Assembly (NCBI RefSeq): GCF_035046485.1
Contig: NC_085138.1
Span: 93,723,766-93,787,765, forward strand
Source: Aedes albopictus
Lineage: Eukaryota > Arthropoda > Insecta > Diptera > Culicidae
Reading direction: 5' to 3'
Length of the DNA stretch: 64,000 nt
Shown: piece after piece, positions 23,131-34,463 of the stretch
Layout: every line of letters begins with the position of its first letter
How positions within the stretch are numbered: the first letter of the stretch is position 1
The notes under the pieces: model-generated
What the model saw: only the letters and a program-made list of their open reading frames with translations
The model's database searches: none
Told to the model about the DNA's origin: nothing
Position numbers and translations under genes: made by a program

Positions 23131-23364
23131 TCGTCCCCTTAATGCTAGAACTAGGTAACTGGTTTTGCGAAATCACGAGGAATTTGTTTATATCTGAACG
23201 TACACCGCAATAAACAAAAGTTTGTCAATTGAAATTCCAAAAACACATATTAATTCACCTTTTAAGACCAACAAGAGGTTTGTTTTATAGCAGGATAGGT
23301 TTTACCAACCATTTTTACCCGCACTTTCCAAAACGAGTTACCTAGTTCTAGCATTAAGGGGGCG
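23131..23364. mobile_element. 234-bp MITE with 35-bp TIRs, TSD TA
   Basis: The ends TCGTCCCCTTAATGCTAG and CTAGCATTAAGGGGGCGA are inverted copies, extending inward through AACTAGGTAACT for about 35 bp with two mismatches. TA flanks both sides (23129-23130 and 23365-23366). Non-coding. It lies at the broken edge of the RTE fragment. Confidence 0.7.
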
Positions 23365-23389
23365 ATATGAAACTACGTACACTTGTGGA

Positions 23390-24055
23390 AATTCCCATAG
23401 TGTACTGAGTGTACTGTAAGGGCTCAGTTCCAAATGTCTTGACGATGTCCATGTCGTCCGCAAGCACACAAATTGACCAGATTTTGTGAAAACGTTTCCC
23501 GCCAGTTGAGCCCAGCTCTCGCATCACACCTTCCAGAGCGATATTGAAAAGAAGGCATGAGAGTCCGTCAGCTTGTCGCAGTCCCCGGCGAGATTCGAAT
23601 GAACTGGCTAGTTCACCCGAAACCCTAACGCAGTTTTGCACACAGTCCATCGTTGCTTTAATCAGTCTAGTCAGCTTCCCAGGAAAGCCGTCTTCGTCCA
23701 TGTTTCACCATAGCTCTGTGCGGTCGATACTGTCGTATGCCGCTTCAATGGATAAGTGATTTGTTGGGACCTAGTACTCACGGCATTTCTGGAGGATTTG
23801 TCGAACCGTGAGGTTCTGGTCCGTTGTCGACCAGCCGCCGCTGAAGCCGGCTCGATAACTTCCTACGAACTCTTTCGTTTTAGGTGACAGACGAAGGAAG
23901 ATGATCTGAGACAGCACTTTGTAGGCAGCATTCCAAATGTGAATGGGACAGATTACCCCTTCCTTCAACTCCTGCGGTAGCTGTTCGGTTTCCCAGATCC
24001 TGACTATCACTCGGTGCAGACAGGTGCCGGCTTTTCGGGCCCGTATGAAGTTGAT
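23390..24055 (-). pseudogene. RTE-clade LINE fragment (reverse transcriptase core)
   Basis: Two minus-strand frames (24064-23771 and 23701-23354) match in order the RT domain of the RTE element at 37.5-42.1 kb. They cover the motif KVLSQIIF..RLSP, the GFSGG and TVRQILQKCREY stretch, then FPGKLTRLIKATMD, SSFESRRGLRQ and LADDMDI (the FADD-type catalytic box, with Leu for Phe). Several frameshifts and stops make it a relic. The part between EN and RT reappears at 28203-27981, on the far side of the Lian insertion. The 3' third is missing at a MITE. Confidence 0.75.
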
Positions 24056-24064
24056 CACCAACAT

Positions 24065-27000
24065 TAACTTCTTTTCCCGATCAGCCTAGATAGCTGTGTA
24101 GTGTCGGTAGCAGTTGGTTCAACTGGCTAAGAATAGCATTACGGACCGCCTGTTCCAGTGGTAGGAGTCCACTCATCAGGTGACCCCTAATTCAAGGTGT
24201 TATGCGGCTTTACGCTTTCCGTGCCTAGGAATGAATGGTTAGGGGGGCCATAAAAAAAACCTAATCGCAAACGGAGGCTGTGGTGTACCAAGGCACCCTC
24301 CACAGTATTTACCATTACTGTGCTAACCGGAGCAATAGCGCGGTGGACCTTGTGTTTCTCCGAGGCAATCAGCTGCCCTTCTTCAATCTCATACTTGAGG
24401 CTGAATAAGGGCGGGATTATGAAGATGTTATTAATTAGTTTAAATTTTCAGTTATATGGTTTCGCATTATGCGTTTTACACAGTGTATTCTGTGCATCTT
24501 CGCCTTTGGCGCACTCAAACGGATACCCATCTGGCTTTATTGTTGTTCTTCTTTTTTGTGATTGTTAGGAGTTTAATCTTGCCCAGTTTGGGTAGTGGCT
24601 ACGGTTAGGATAGCTCAGATCAATCTTCAGCACAAAAGAACAACAACAATCAATCTTTGCAGACTTATGCAAAATGGTACAGCCCAAGTGGCGTTAGTCC
24701 AAGAACCTTACTTTCGTAAGGGAAATTTCTATCTAGGAAACCTTGTGAATCCGGTGTTTGCTACTTTCAGTAAAAATGGAATGGCAAACTCACGTGTCAT
24801 GCCTCGACCATGTGTGCAATTGTTGCTACACTCATCTCTGAACTAACCACCAGAGATGTATGTGCTACCACAATTGATGTATCTGTTGGAAACGTCAACA
24901 GGGAATCGTCTATTGATCGGTTTATTTACCGCATGACGAACCATCCCCTACGGATGCTTTCAAACAAGTCATCGCATACTGTACTTCAAAAGGCCTTCCG
25001 CTATTTGTTGGCAGTGATGCTAATGCTCATCATATCATCTGGGGCAGCTCAGACATTAACTTGAGAGGCTCCAGTTTGATGGAGTACTTAAGTAATATAG
25101 GTCTTGCATTACTTAACATGGGCAACCGCCCAACCTTCATGGTATCTGTTAGAAAGGCAGTGTAACGCTAGCAGAATTAGTGACGAGCTGACAATTGGCA
25201 TGTGTCAGATGAAGAATCTTTATCTGACCATCGCTACATCTTTATTTAACAAGTGAATGTTACTTCGCGAACTTTGCGTTTCAGGAACCCCCGGTCAACC
25301 AACAGGGATCTCTTTTCCGATTTGGTTGGAGCCAAATTTCATGGGTACTCACCATCCAATAACACTCTAAGTGATGTATATGATACCGTTGATACTACAA
25401 CGGTCTTCATCATGGAAGCTTTTGAAGAAGCTTGCCCTCTGCGGTCCATGAAGACCACAAGATGAACCCCCTGGTGGAACTCTGATCTGGCGGAACTCAA
25501 GAACAGACGACGTTCTTGCTGTATTGGTCGGCTCGCAAGGCCTATCAGAAAGCTCTTCGGTCTGCTGAACGATCCGGCTGGAAAACCCTTTGTATAAATG
25601 TTTCCAGTCTGAGTGAAGCCAGTCGGTTGAACAAAATCCTTGAAAAATCTAAGGATTTTCAAGTGAACGAACTTCGTTTACCAAACGGTGATTTAACTTC
25701 CTCTGATGACGAAGTTTTGGAATGTTTATTCAGTACACACTTCCCCGGATGTGTGGATATTACATCTTCGGATGAACCTGATGTCTTTTCTTGTAGTTAT
25801 GATTCTTTAGCTTCGGCTCGGAGTATCATAACTTTAGAATCGATTGAATGGGCACTTAATAGCTTTGCTCCTTTCAAATCTCCTGGGACAAATGGGATTT
25901 ATCCTATTTTGCTTCAGAAGGGATTTGATCATTTCAAACATGTGTTTAAATAACTACTTGTTTTCAGTTTTGCTACAGGGTATATCCCCAAATTCTGGAG
26001 GGATATTACTATAAAGTCGTGGGTCGTGCGTCGTATGAAGGAGCAAAGAGTTTCAGTTTGACCTCTTTTCTTCTGAAATGCTTAGAACGCATTGTCGATC
26101 AACACATCCGTGATGTTCATCTGGCCAATGTGCCTCTTCATGTGAACCAACATGCCTACCAATCTGGTAAGTTCACTGTGACTCTTTGACACAAAGTTGT
26201 TTACGAGATCGAGAAGTCATTAGCTCAAAAGAAATCCTGCTTGAGAGTTTTCTTAAATATCGAGAGTGCCTTTGACAACGTGCCTTTCGATGCCATATTG
26301 AAAGCCGCACGGGGTCATGGTATATCTCCAATGATTTCCAATTGGATTCACCAAATGCTCAAAAACCGACATCTCTTCTAGACATTGCGTCAAGCGGCGA
26401 TAAGGAAATTGAGTGTTTGTGGATGCCCCCAAAGAGGAGTCTTATCACCACTTTTGAGGAATCTCGTAGCAGATACGCTATTGAGGCAACTCGATAACAG
26501 CGGTTTTCCTACTTATGGTTTTGCCGACGACTACCTAACATTGTTAGTCGGTATGTGCATCAGCACTCTTTTCGACCTGATGCAAAACGCTCTTCAGGTA
26601 GTTGAGCGTTGGTGTCGCCAATATGACCTTCCGGTAAATCCGAGTCAAACAGCTATTGTTCTTTTCACGGAAAAGCATAACCGTAATGGTGTACGACCTT
26701 TACGTCTCTTTGATTCTGAAATCAATGTGACTGAACAGGTAAAGTACGTTGGAGTTAAGTATTCTTGATTCCAAGCTTTCCTTTGTGTGGTGGCAAAAGG
26801 GCGAAGTGAGAACGGTCCAATCAAAATTAGGCCATCTCCAAATGATGTGCTTAATGGCGTTGTCTGGAGCGTTCTCTTCAACTCCCACGGCAGCGCTCGA
26901 TGTTCTCTTTGACGTTGCCCCACTACACATTTATCTCAAACAAGAAGCACTTTTTTGTACTTACCGCCTATGGGAACTCGGTTTACTAAAGGAAACTTCT

Positions 27001-27978
27001 GTGAGTTCAACACACACCTTGTTGTTTCCACTTTTGGTGAATTGGGACAAAGTTGTCCTTGCTTCGAATGATCTTAAAATTGCTTGTAATTTTCCACATA
27101 GGACATTTTCCACGAATTTCCCTTCCTGGGAAAAGTAGACATCTGGTTATCTGGAGAGTTAGTCATATGTTACACTCTTTTCACTCCCTTCTCGAAGGTC
27201 GAGCAGGTGATGGTGTTTATTCTCGTGAGCTAAGGCTGCATCAGTCTTATTTACTTGGTAGACACTGCCCCGTTTTTTTTTTTCAGGCCGAAATCTTTCC
27301 TCTTTTGTGCGGAGTGCAATCAGCACTTCAGCAGCACGTAATGGGTAAAGTAGTATACTTCTGTTCAGATAGCCAGGCTGCTATTAAAGCACTTGCTTCG
27401 ACCAACTCCAGGTCGAAGATAGTTATCGCTTGTCGAACTCAAATCGAGGAGCTGAATTCAGCAAACGCTGTGCACCTTGTATGGGTACCAGGCCATTCTT
27501 CCATCGCTGGAAATGAATTGGCTGATGAGTAACTCGCACTGGAGCGTCACATGACTTCTTTGGCCCTGTGCCAGCTATTCCGGTATCGAAGTGTTGGGTA
27601 AAGCTTCAGATTCACACCTGGGCTGCCACTCAGAACAAACAATACTGGAATAGTTTGGAGTCATGTCGTCAAACAAAATTGTATTGTACTGAGCCATCTC
27701 TAGGGGTAGCGAAGTATCTAACAAATCTGTCAAAGCAGAATTGCAGCATGCTGGTCAAAGCATTGACTGGCCACTGCTGACTCAGCTATCACATGGTGAA
27801 TATTCAGCAAGCTGATTCATTTGCATGTGGTAGCTGTGAATCCAATTATGTAACTGTCAAGTTTTTGCACAACTGCTTTTCCAAGTACTCGGAAAACACT
27901 TATTAAGTGAAACTGACTTCGGAAACCTGAATCTTCACGACATTCTGTTGTTCTTGACCCGCTGTGGTAAAGATACCA
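24065..27978 (+). mobile_element. LOA-clade (Lian-like) LINE, decayed
   Basis: A plus-strand LINE relic interrupts a minus-strand RTE copy. It retains an untranslated 5' stretch (24065-24594), endonuclease, RT and RNase H regions in the order typical of the LOA clade, which is represented in Aedes by Lian. The 3' side ends in an ILLFLTRCGKD-like stretch close to 27975, followed at once by the RTE sequence with no poly(A). About 230 bp of RTE are missing at the junction, so no target duplication is visible. Confidence 0.7.
24595..27975 (+). pseudogene. LOA/Lian ORF2 relic: endonuclease, RT and RNase H
   Basis: The opening frame at 24595 has the endonuclease start (VRIAQINLQH..K) and the Mg-binding glutamate context VALVQEPYF. 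After several frameshifts, the RT region shows SPGTNGIYPILLQ (25.88 kb), a GCPQRGVLSPLLRNL core (26.42 kb) and the catalytic YGFADDYLTLL (26.52 kb). RNase H follows, with FCSDSQAAIKAL (27.36 kb) and WVPGHSSIAGNELADE (27.48 kb). The presence of RNase H separates it from the Jockey, RTE and CR1-like elements in this window. At least six frame breaks prevent expression of a full protein. Confidence 0.75.
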
Positions 27979-27980
27979 GA

Positions 27981-28203
27981 AAGCCCCCTTATCTCTGCAT
28001 ATTTCGACTCGCGGCGTGACGCCGTTGCGAGATGCGTTGAGCTTCTGGTATAACTTCCATGTTTCATAGGTATAGGAGCGCATTCCCCTTCTTCCAGGGG
28101 CTTTTTCACTCCTTTCCACGGCTCTCGGCTGCGTCGTTGATGGCTGCTTTAACTGTTCTCCAGAGCACGGTTGCAAAAATTCCGAAGCTTCCAACGAACG
28201 TGA
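27981..28203 (-). pseudogene. RTE LINE fragment (EN-RT linker)
   Basis: The minus-strand sequence around 28195-28130 reads WRTVKAAIND in one frame, and 28075-27985 reads LYQKLNASR and VEICRDKG in another. Both correspond to 39265-39615 of the RTE element farther right. With the fragment at 24055-23390 it forms one RTE copy split by the Lian element. Confidence 0.7.
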
Positions 28204-28722
28204 GTTTTTGTTTTTGTCTTTTCACCACACCGCTTCTGACGTTGAAGCCCCTGTCCTGTCGGATGCCTTTGAAAAGAGAATAAAAATTCTCTCTTCGCTC
28301 ACACCGGGGAGACGGCGAGGTTCAAAAGCAAAATTTTTCCTGTGACCGGCACTCAAACGACAAAAATTCACCACGTTTGCTTATGGGCGAGTCGCATTCA
28401 TGCGGCCGTTGTTGACATGAAGCATCCATCAGCGCAGAGCGTGTGTTGATGATGGTGGAGTCATTACGCCCACAAAGTAGTTGAATTTTTCTGCGTTCAC
28501 TTTCAAGTATCTCACAGCGGAGCTGAAAATGAATGTCAAAAACTAGGGGTGGGTAATGTCTGAGACATAACCGCATTGTTGACGTAGGACAAAGGCTGGA
28601 ATGAGGTTCCGACTTTTATATATTGAAATGGGCCCTTTAATTTGAAGTCTTAAATCAGCTGATTTTTCGTGTCATTGTTGTCCGACCTTCGTAAATAAAT
28701 GCATAACGAATTTATCACATAA
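28204..28722. other. No gene recognised
   Basis: Non-coding, moderately AT-rich. No matching inverted repeats found in this stretch. Confidence 0.35.
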
Positions 28723-29125
28723 CGTCGGTTTCCTGCAATAGGGGCACAACTCAAAATATGTCATTTTTGAGATTTTGATGGCAAATGATGAAAAACTATG
28801 TAAAATTTCATCTCACAAAGACCCGTTCCAAAATTCGATGAGAAACGCGAGATTTGGGCATTTTCACCAATTTTCCGCAGTAAGGGCACAACTCAAAATC
28901 AGTCAATTTTTTCAATAGTCGTTGAAAAATAGTTGTCAAAAATTCATGAAACAGATAGTCCTTCAGCCCCTTTCAATGATACAACAATCAAAATTTGTTT
29001 ACTTTTATCAAATGATGAGAGAAATAAGTGAATTTACAGGAGGTGCTTCATGATTGCCAAATTTCAAACGCTTATTCTGAAAATTCACATTTTTTGAGTT
29101 GTGCCCTTATTGCAGGAAACCGACG
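28723..29125. mobile_element. 403-bp MITE with 35-bp TIRs
   Basis: The ends CGTCGGTTTCCTGCAATA and TATTGCAGGAAACCGACG-type are inverted copies (one mismatch), extending through GGGCACAACTCAAAA. ATAA flanks both sides (28719-28722 and 29126-29129). A third copy of GGGCACAACTCAAAAT lies inside at about 28882, in the same orientation as the left end. Non-coding. Confidence 0.7.
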
Positions 29126-29129
29126 ATAA

Positions 29130-29985
29130 AAGGCCTACACAATGTATGCTGGCAAAATTCAAATCGGCGGAGTGATGTGTTGATTAAAGTTGTTACCTAT
29201 GTGATCCATTTCACTGAACGCATTCATAAGATGTTAATTAGTTAAACCTTCCGTAACTCGCGCGGTTGGCCATCACTTGAGGGTTGAGTATTATTTTATT
29301 TTGAAGATAAATGTTCAACCGTTGTTTGAAAGAATTTTCGTCGAAAGGAAAGAATGATTATAATATTGAAAAGCGTTAAGCCATAGCTTCCCAAACATCA
29401 TATTGCGATCGCAACAATCATTAAAATAACTAAAATTGCCGCTATGAAATGAACAGATGGAGCCACCGTAGCCATGTGTATTTGACACAACTCAATTGGG
29501 TTCTTTAGGGGTATCCAGATTATTGCATAATCGGAATCTCCGTCCAAAAATTAGTCGAAATCCAAAATTTCATCATTTTTGGTGACCGGGAACTATTTTT
29601 AAAATGCATTTAAAGTTTGTATGGAGAAAATTTTTTGGTCGGGGTGAAATGTCACTTTATCGATTGAACTGTCATTCTATCCACGGAAATTAAAACTGTT
29701 TTGTTTATTTAACCATCAAAACAAAGAAATTGGAACGCAATAAATTCACCTAATACTCAGAAAAATGAGCTCTTTCGATTAGGCTAAAGAAAATGGTAAT
29801 ATTTAATTCACTAAACAACCCAATTGCTGTTAACGAAATTTTAGATAATTTTGATTGCAGTTTCATGAAATATTCTAGATTCAACAATACGTTGTATAGT
29901 TACGCGAACAACAATTAGAGGCCGGCTATACTGTTGCTAAGTTTTCAGTCTGTTGCTTTTAATTATCCGATTCATAACTCTGGAG
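29130..29985. other. No gene recognised
   Basis: AT-rich sequence with no frame over 60 codons. It leads into the downstream flank of the stem-loop array. Confidence 0.35.
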
Positions 29986-29999
29986 GAATAATTTTCACT

Positions 30000-30015
30000 G
30001 GTCCTGAAAAGAACC
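30000..30015 (-). terminator. Histone-type 3' stem-loop (unit 1)
   Basis: The minus strand reads GGTTCTTTTCAGGACC: a 6-bp stem with one G-U pair and the loop TTTC. It fits the animal histone-mRNA stem-loop pattern GGYYYU-UYUN-ARRRCC. It lies 38 nt past a stop codon. Confidence 0.55.
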
Positions 30016-30124
30016 TTTTAAATAACAGGAGATTTCGGCAAGACAATTGAAAATTATCCGCACTGAATGCTGGAAGCCATCGAAAACTGCCATCGCTTAC
30101 TGCCGTGGATGAGATTCCTGGTTC

Positions 30125-30390
30125 TTCTTCTTCTTCTTGGCGTAACGTCCTCACTGGGACAAAGCCTGCTTCTATGAGCACTTCCAAAGTAATTAACTGA
30201 GAGCTTCCTCTGCCAATGACCATTTTGCATGTGCATATCGTGTGGCAGGCACGAAGATACTCTATGCCCAAGGAAGTCAAGGAAATTTCCTTTACGAAAA
30301 GATCCTGGACCGACCGGGAATCGAACCCGTTACCCTCAGCATGGTCATGCTGAATACCCGTGCGTTTACCGCCTCGGCTATATGGGCCCT
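30125..30390 (-). mobile_element. Feilai: Feilai-type SINE (minus)
   Basis: This is the reverse orientation of the copy at 9559. The head is at 30390 with the B box GGTTCGATTCC near 30322, then the GGCATAGAGTATC body, then a GAA-rich tail (plus-strand TTCTTCTTC at 30122-30136). The 14-bp target GAGATTCCTGGTTC is present at 30111-30124 and 30428-30441. Between the SINE head and the right duplication lie about 37 extra bases that include a near-copy of the target (30403), perhaps added during integration. Confidence 0.8.
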
Positions 30391-30571
30391 GTTCCATATA
30401 GCCTGAGATGCCTGGTTCCAGATTCTAGAGATTCCTGGTTCTATCAGCTAAATAGCCGAGAGTCATCGCAGGATTGGTGAGATTCCAGTCTGAGTGTTCG
30501 CCCCGTGCGGACGTATTGAAGCTGCGCTCTCGTGATAAAAAAGCGATTTTACCGAGTTCTTTCGTCGTGGG

Positions 30572-31819
30572 ATGGAGTCGGAGGAGGAGATGCCGTTTCG
30601 CCCGGCAAACTCCCCTACCAGGAAGCCGAAGCGGAAGAAGATTGACCCAGCAGCTGCTGACAGCGAAAAGCTGACTCAACAGCTGCTAAACAAGAACAAG
30701 TTTGTCACACTGGCAAACGAGACAGCGGACCAGACTACCAAGCCGGTGGTCACATCGCCGGGATCCCCCGGAAAGAAGAAGCAACCACCATTGGTTGTGA
30801 AAAACATCAGTTTTGCCATCCTCGCGCCAAAACTGAACGCAAGCGTCGCCGATCTTTCGTACAAAATCACTCGGTTCGGTACGAAGGTCATGTGCACCAG
30901 TGACGACGACGTCTCCAAAGTGCGGAAGATTCTCGACCAAAATGGTTGGGAATATTATATGCACGACAAGCCATCGGACCGACCATACCGGGCGGTGATT
31001 CGCGGACTGCCCCTGGTGGACCCGGAAGATCTTCGGCAACGGCTGATTACCAAGCACAACCTCGACGCGGTGGCTGCGCACATCATCCGGCGAAAGGAGG
31101 ACAGCGCCGATCGAGAAGAAACCCTGTACCTGGTGCATTTCAGCAAGGGATCCACCAATCTGACCAAGCTCCGGGAGATCAAGGAGGTTGGCCACATCAT
31201 CGTTCGGTGGGATTCCTACCGGAACAAGCGGTCGGACGTGACGCAGTGCACCAACTGCCTGTACCATGGCCATGGTACAAGAAACTGTCACCTGAAAAGC
31301 AGGTGCAACAACTGCGGTGAAAACCACGACACCGAAAAGTGCTCTTCGAAGGACGGCCAAGCGAAACGATGCGCAAACTGCGGCGGTGCCCACCCGGCGA
31401 CCGATCGCGGTTGCCCGAAGCGAGCCGAATACCAGCGGATTCGGCAACAATCCTCCACGAAAAATCGGCCGGGCCAGAAGACGGCAGGCAAGGCCCCCGC
31501 TGCTCCTGCACTGAATGCGGCAAATTTTCCCGCGCTGCCAAACAGCTCGGTAACTGGCGAAGCTCCGCGATTCGTGGGACCACGGATCGCAAAACACCCT
31601 AAAGCAACCGAGAGGCGTATCGACCCCCGCATCAGAGCCGGAGTGTATGCGAGCACTCCGCAGAGCGTCCCAACATCCGAGGAAGCAACAGAAGCGCTCT
31701 ACAGTTCAGCCGAACTGTGGACAATTTTCACCGAGTTCCGCGGTAGGCTACTGCGGTGCAAAACGAAGTCGGACCAGGTCGAGGTCCTCGGATACATGGT
31801 ATGTAAGTATGGGGTCTAG
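30572..31819 (+). CDS. LINE ORF1: Gag-like RNA-binding protein, three zinc knuckles
   Basis: 415 residues. The N-terminus is basic and proline-rich (KPKRKK near residue 18, a plausible nuclear signal). Residues about 75-215 resemble the domain that precedes zinc knuckles in Jockey ORF1 proteins (PYRAVIRGLP near 138). Three CCHC knuckles follow at about 226-285: C-x2-C-x4-H-x4-C, C-x2-C-x3-H-x4-C, and C-x2-C-x3-H-x6-C. The C-terminus is alanine/proline-rich. Such proteins bind LINE RNA and form the ribonucleoprotein needed for retrotransposition. The start is the first ATG of the open frame, 90 bp from the element's 5' end. The frame is intact and its stop overlaps the ORF2 start by 11 bp. Confidence 0.85.
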   Translation: MESEEEMPFRPANSPTRKPKRKKIDPAAADSEKLTQQLLNKNKFVTLANETADQTTKPVVTSPGSPGKKKQPPLVVKNISFAILAPKLNASVADLSYKITRFGTKVMCTSDDDVSKVRKILDQNGWEYYMHDKPSDRPYRAVIRGLPLVDPEDLRQRLITKHNLDAVAAHIIRRKEDSADREETLYLVHFSKGSTNLTKLREIKEVGHIIVRWDSYRNKRSDVTQCTNCLYHGHGTRNCHLKSRCNNCGENHDTEKCSSKDGQAKRCANCGGAHPATDRGCPKRAEYQRIRQQSSTKNRPGQKTAGKAPAAPALNAANFPALPNSSVTGEAPRFVGPRIAKHPKATERRIDPRIRAGVYASTPQSVPTSEEATEALYSSAELWTIFTEFRGRLLRCKTKSDQVEVLGYMVCKYGV

Positions 31820-34463
31820 AGAGCCCCGCCACCTTCGCATCTCCAATTGGAATGCTCGCTCCCTCCGAGCGAAAAAGATTGAGCTGAGCAATTTCCTTGC
31901 TCAGCACAAAATTGATGTGGGTGTCATAACGGAGACCCACCTAAACCCGCAATCAAATTTCTCGCTCCCTCAACATACTTTTGTCCGGCTGGACCGGTCA
32001 AATTCAAGCGGCGGTGGTGTAGCCGTCGTCATAAAGCATGGCATCCGCTATGACATCCTCCCCTATCCAAGGACCAACGTTATCGAAGCCATCGGCGTGA
32101 AAATACACACCGAGAGCGGCGACCTCACGCTGTTCGCTGTCTACATGCCCACGCAATGTGTGGACAGCAACGGCACGACGAAACTCTTCGTAGAGGATCT
32201 ACGAAAACTCACCACCAATCAATCCAACTTTGTGGTGGCAGGAGATCTGAACGCCCGCCACAGTCTTTGGCGGAACCAGAGGAGCAACAGGAACGGCAAC
32301 CTTCTTGCTGGCCATCTAGAATCCGGAACATGTACCGTCCATTTCCCGGATGACCCAACGTACCTCTCTCCAGCCGGGAGAACGTCAACCCTGGACCTGT
32401 TCCTCTCCGATCAGGTACTGTCAAAGCCAACCACCATCCACGAACTCAGTTCGGACCACTATCCGGTGGTGTGTACAATGCAAATCACGGCGGAGACAGC
32501 CCAGCCAGCGATGAGACGAGATTTTCATCGAGTAGACTGGGTGGCTTTCAGCCGCGTAGTCGATAGCCGTCTCCCGGAAGAACCGACCCTGACGACCACA
32601 GCAGACATCGAACAACAACTGGGCGTATTCGAGGATGCCATCCACGCCGCCGAGGAAGCATGCATCCGTCGGGTGCCAATCAAACGACAGTTCACCGCAA
32701 TCGACGACCACACGCGGTGCCTCATCCAACAGAGGAATACCGTAAGGCGGCAGTTTCAAAGAACATGTTGCCCCCTAAAGAAAAGGGAGCTCTCACAGCT
32801 CAACAGGTTGATTGCGGAACGAATGCTTATCATCCGGAACAAGAAATTTGCCAACGACATCGGCCAAATGACCGATCATTCAAGGCCATTCTGGAAGGTG
32901 GCAAAAATCTTGAAGAAGAAGCCTAAAACCGTCCCGCCACTGAAGAACAACCGCGAAATACTGGTATCCCCTACGGAGAAAGCCAACGCCATCGCCAACA
33001 AGCTGGTCGAGGCCCATAACCTTGGTGCCGGCATGGACAGCCCCCACGAAGCCGCGGTGCAGCAATCCATCCACCAGCTTGACCAAACCACCGAAGCCCC
33101 CTTCGCAGGACGAATCACTGAAGATGAAGTTCGTGCGACCGTAAAGCGCGGCAAAAACATGAAGGCGCCAGGAAACGATGGAATCTTTAACCTTGAGTTG
33201 AAGAAGCTCTCCAACAAGGCATACCGACACCTTGCAGCAGTGTTCACGAGATGTTTCGAGCTGGACTATTTTCCGACCAGATGGAAGTTGGGGAAGGTGA
33301 TTCCCATCCCGAAGCCCGGAAAAGATCCGACCAACCCAACAAGCTACCGGCCCATATCATTGCTCTCGGCTGTCAGCAAGGTGCTGGAACGACTCATCCT
33401 CTACCGACTGCTTGAGTTTGTAGATGAGCACAACATCTTCGCCCCGGAACAGTTTGGCTTTAGGAAGGGTCACTCGGCCGTCCACCAACTGGTCCGTGTC
33501 GAAAATTTCGTCCACCGGAACAAAGTGCTTTCCAATAACACAGCCATGGCCCTGCTCGACGTGGAGAAAGCGTTTGACAACGTTTGGCACGACGGGCTCA
33601 TACACAAAATGGTGCAAGCCAACGTCCCAGGATACCTGACGAGGATCATTCGGAACTACCTTGGAAATCGGACATTCCAAGTACACCTAGCAGGCGCAGC
33701 CTCGGAAGCCCACACGATCCCTGCTGGAGTGCCCCAGGGCAGCCTCCTAGGGCCCATCCTATACAGCTTGTACACCTCGGATGTACCGCAACTGCCCGCC
33801 GGCTGCTGTTTGTGCCTATACGCTGACGATAGCGCCATCCTAGCGAATGGCCGAACCCCCACGGCCTACAGGTCGCGACTACAGCAAGGAGTTACCACCT
33901 TTGTCTCGTATCTCACCAGCTGGAAGATCAAGGTGAACGAGACGAAAACTCAAGTGATCCTTTTCCGGCACCGCCAGTCGCCGAAACTGCTACCTCCTCC
34001 GGACTGCGTGATCAAAATCAACGGTACCGCCGTGGACTGGTCAAACGAGGTCGGTTACCTTGGAGTAACTTTTGACAACAAAAGGCTCTACAGGACACAC
34101 ACCGACAACCTAAGAAACCGCTGCGCCGGACTGATTAAATCGTTGTACCCCCTGATCAACCGGCGGTCTCGACTAACGCAAAAGAACAAGTTGGCAATTC
34201 TCAAAGCGATCATCATTCCAGTTGTGAACTACGCGATGCCGGTATGGGGTACCTGCGCCAAGTGTCACATACAGAAGCTACAAGTGGTCCAAAATCGATT
34301 GCTAAGAACAATTCTCAACGCACCGTTCGACTCAAGAATAAGCGACCTTCACCGCGCCACGGGGTGCAAAACCGTAGCAGCGAGGATCGAGGAGGCGATC
34401 GAGAACTTCATTGAGAACGCGAACTCCTCGGAATATCCGCTCATCCGAGCGCTGGTAAACTAG
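31809..34463 (+). CDS. LINE ORF2: endonuclease and reverse transcriptase
   Basis: 884 residues from the ATG at 31809, which overlaps the ORF1 stop; the open frame extends upstream to 31647 but without family-like sequence. The endonuclease starts at about residue 8 (ISNWNARSL). It has the catalytic glutamate in VITETHLNP, VAGDLNARHSLW near 143, and the SDHYPV box near 214. The RT region has AFDNVW (motif A), GVPQGSLLGP (motif B) and YADDSAIL near 670 (motif C), preceded by YRPISLLSAVSKVLE near 512. There is no RNase H. The protein nicks target DNA and primes reverse transcription of the LINE RNA there. No frameshift or internal stop is visible, and all key residues are present. Confidence 0.9.
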   Translation: MGSREPRHLRISNWNARSLRAKKIELSNFLAQHKIDVGVITETHLNPQSNFSLPQHTFVRLDRSNSSGGGVAVVIKHGIRYDILPYPRTNVIEAIGVKIHTESGDLTLFAVYMPTQCVDSNGTTKLFVEDLRKLTTNQSNFVVAGDLNARHSLWRNQRSNRNGNLLAGHLESGTCTVHFPDDPTYLSPAGRTSTLDLFLSDQVLSKPTTIHELSSDHYPVVCTMQITAETAQPAMRRDFHRVDWVAFSRVVDSRLPEEPTLTTTADIEQQLGVFEDAIHAAEEACIRRVPIKRQFTAIDDHTRCLIQQRNTVRRQFQRTCCPLKKRELSQLNRLIAERMLIIRNKKFANDIGQMTDHSRPFWKVAKILKKKPKTVPPLKNNREILVSPTEKANAIANKLVEAHNLGAGMDSPHEAAVQQSIHQLDQTTEAPFAGRITEDEVRATVKRGKNMKAPGNDGIFNLELKKLSNKAYRHLAAVFTRCFELDYFPTRWKLGKVIPIPKPGKDPTNPTSYRPISLLSAVSKVLERLILYRLLEFVDEHNIFAPEQFGFRKGHSAVHQLVRVENFVHRNKVLSNNTAMALLDVEKAFDNVWHDGLIHKMVQANVPGYLTRIIRNYLGNRTFQVHLAGAASEAHTIPAGVPQGSLLGPILYSLYTSDVPQLPAGCCLCLYADDSAILANGRTPTAYRSRLQQGVTTFVSYLTSWKIKVNETKTQVILFRHRQSPKLLPPPDCVIKINGTAVDWSNEVGYLGVTFDNKRLYRTHTDNLRNRCAGLIKSLYPLINRRSRLTQKNKLAILKAIIIPVVNYAMPVWGTCAKCHIQKLQVVQNRLLRTILNAPFDSRISDLHRATGCKTVAARIEEAIENFIENANSSEYPLIRALVN

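Noticed and set aside
27817..28194. 125-codon minus ORF as a gene
   Set aside because: It is a composite of an RTE fragment and the antisense of the Lian C-terminus.
30686..31597. 303-codon minus ORF antisense to LINE ORF1
   Set aside because: It is the shadow of a long GC-rich coding frame; the plus frame carries the zinc knuckles and the family features.
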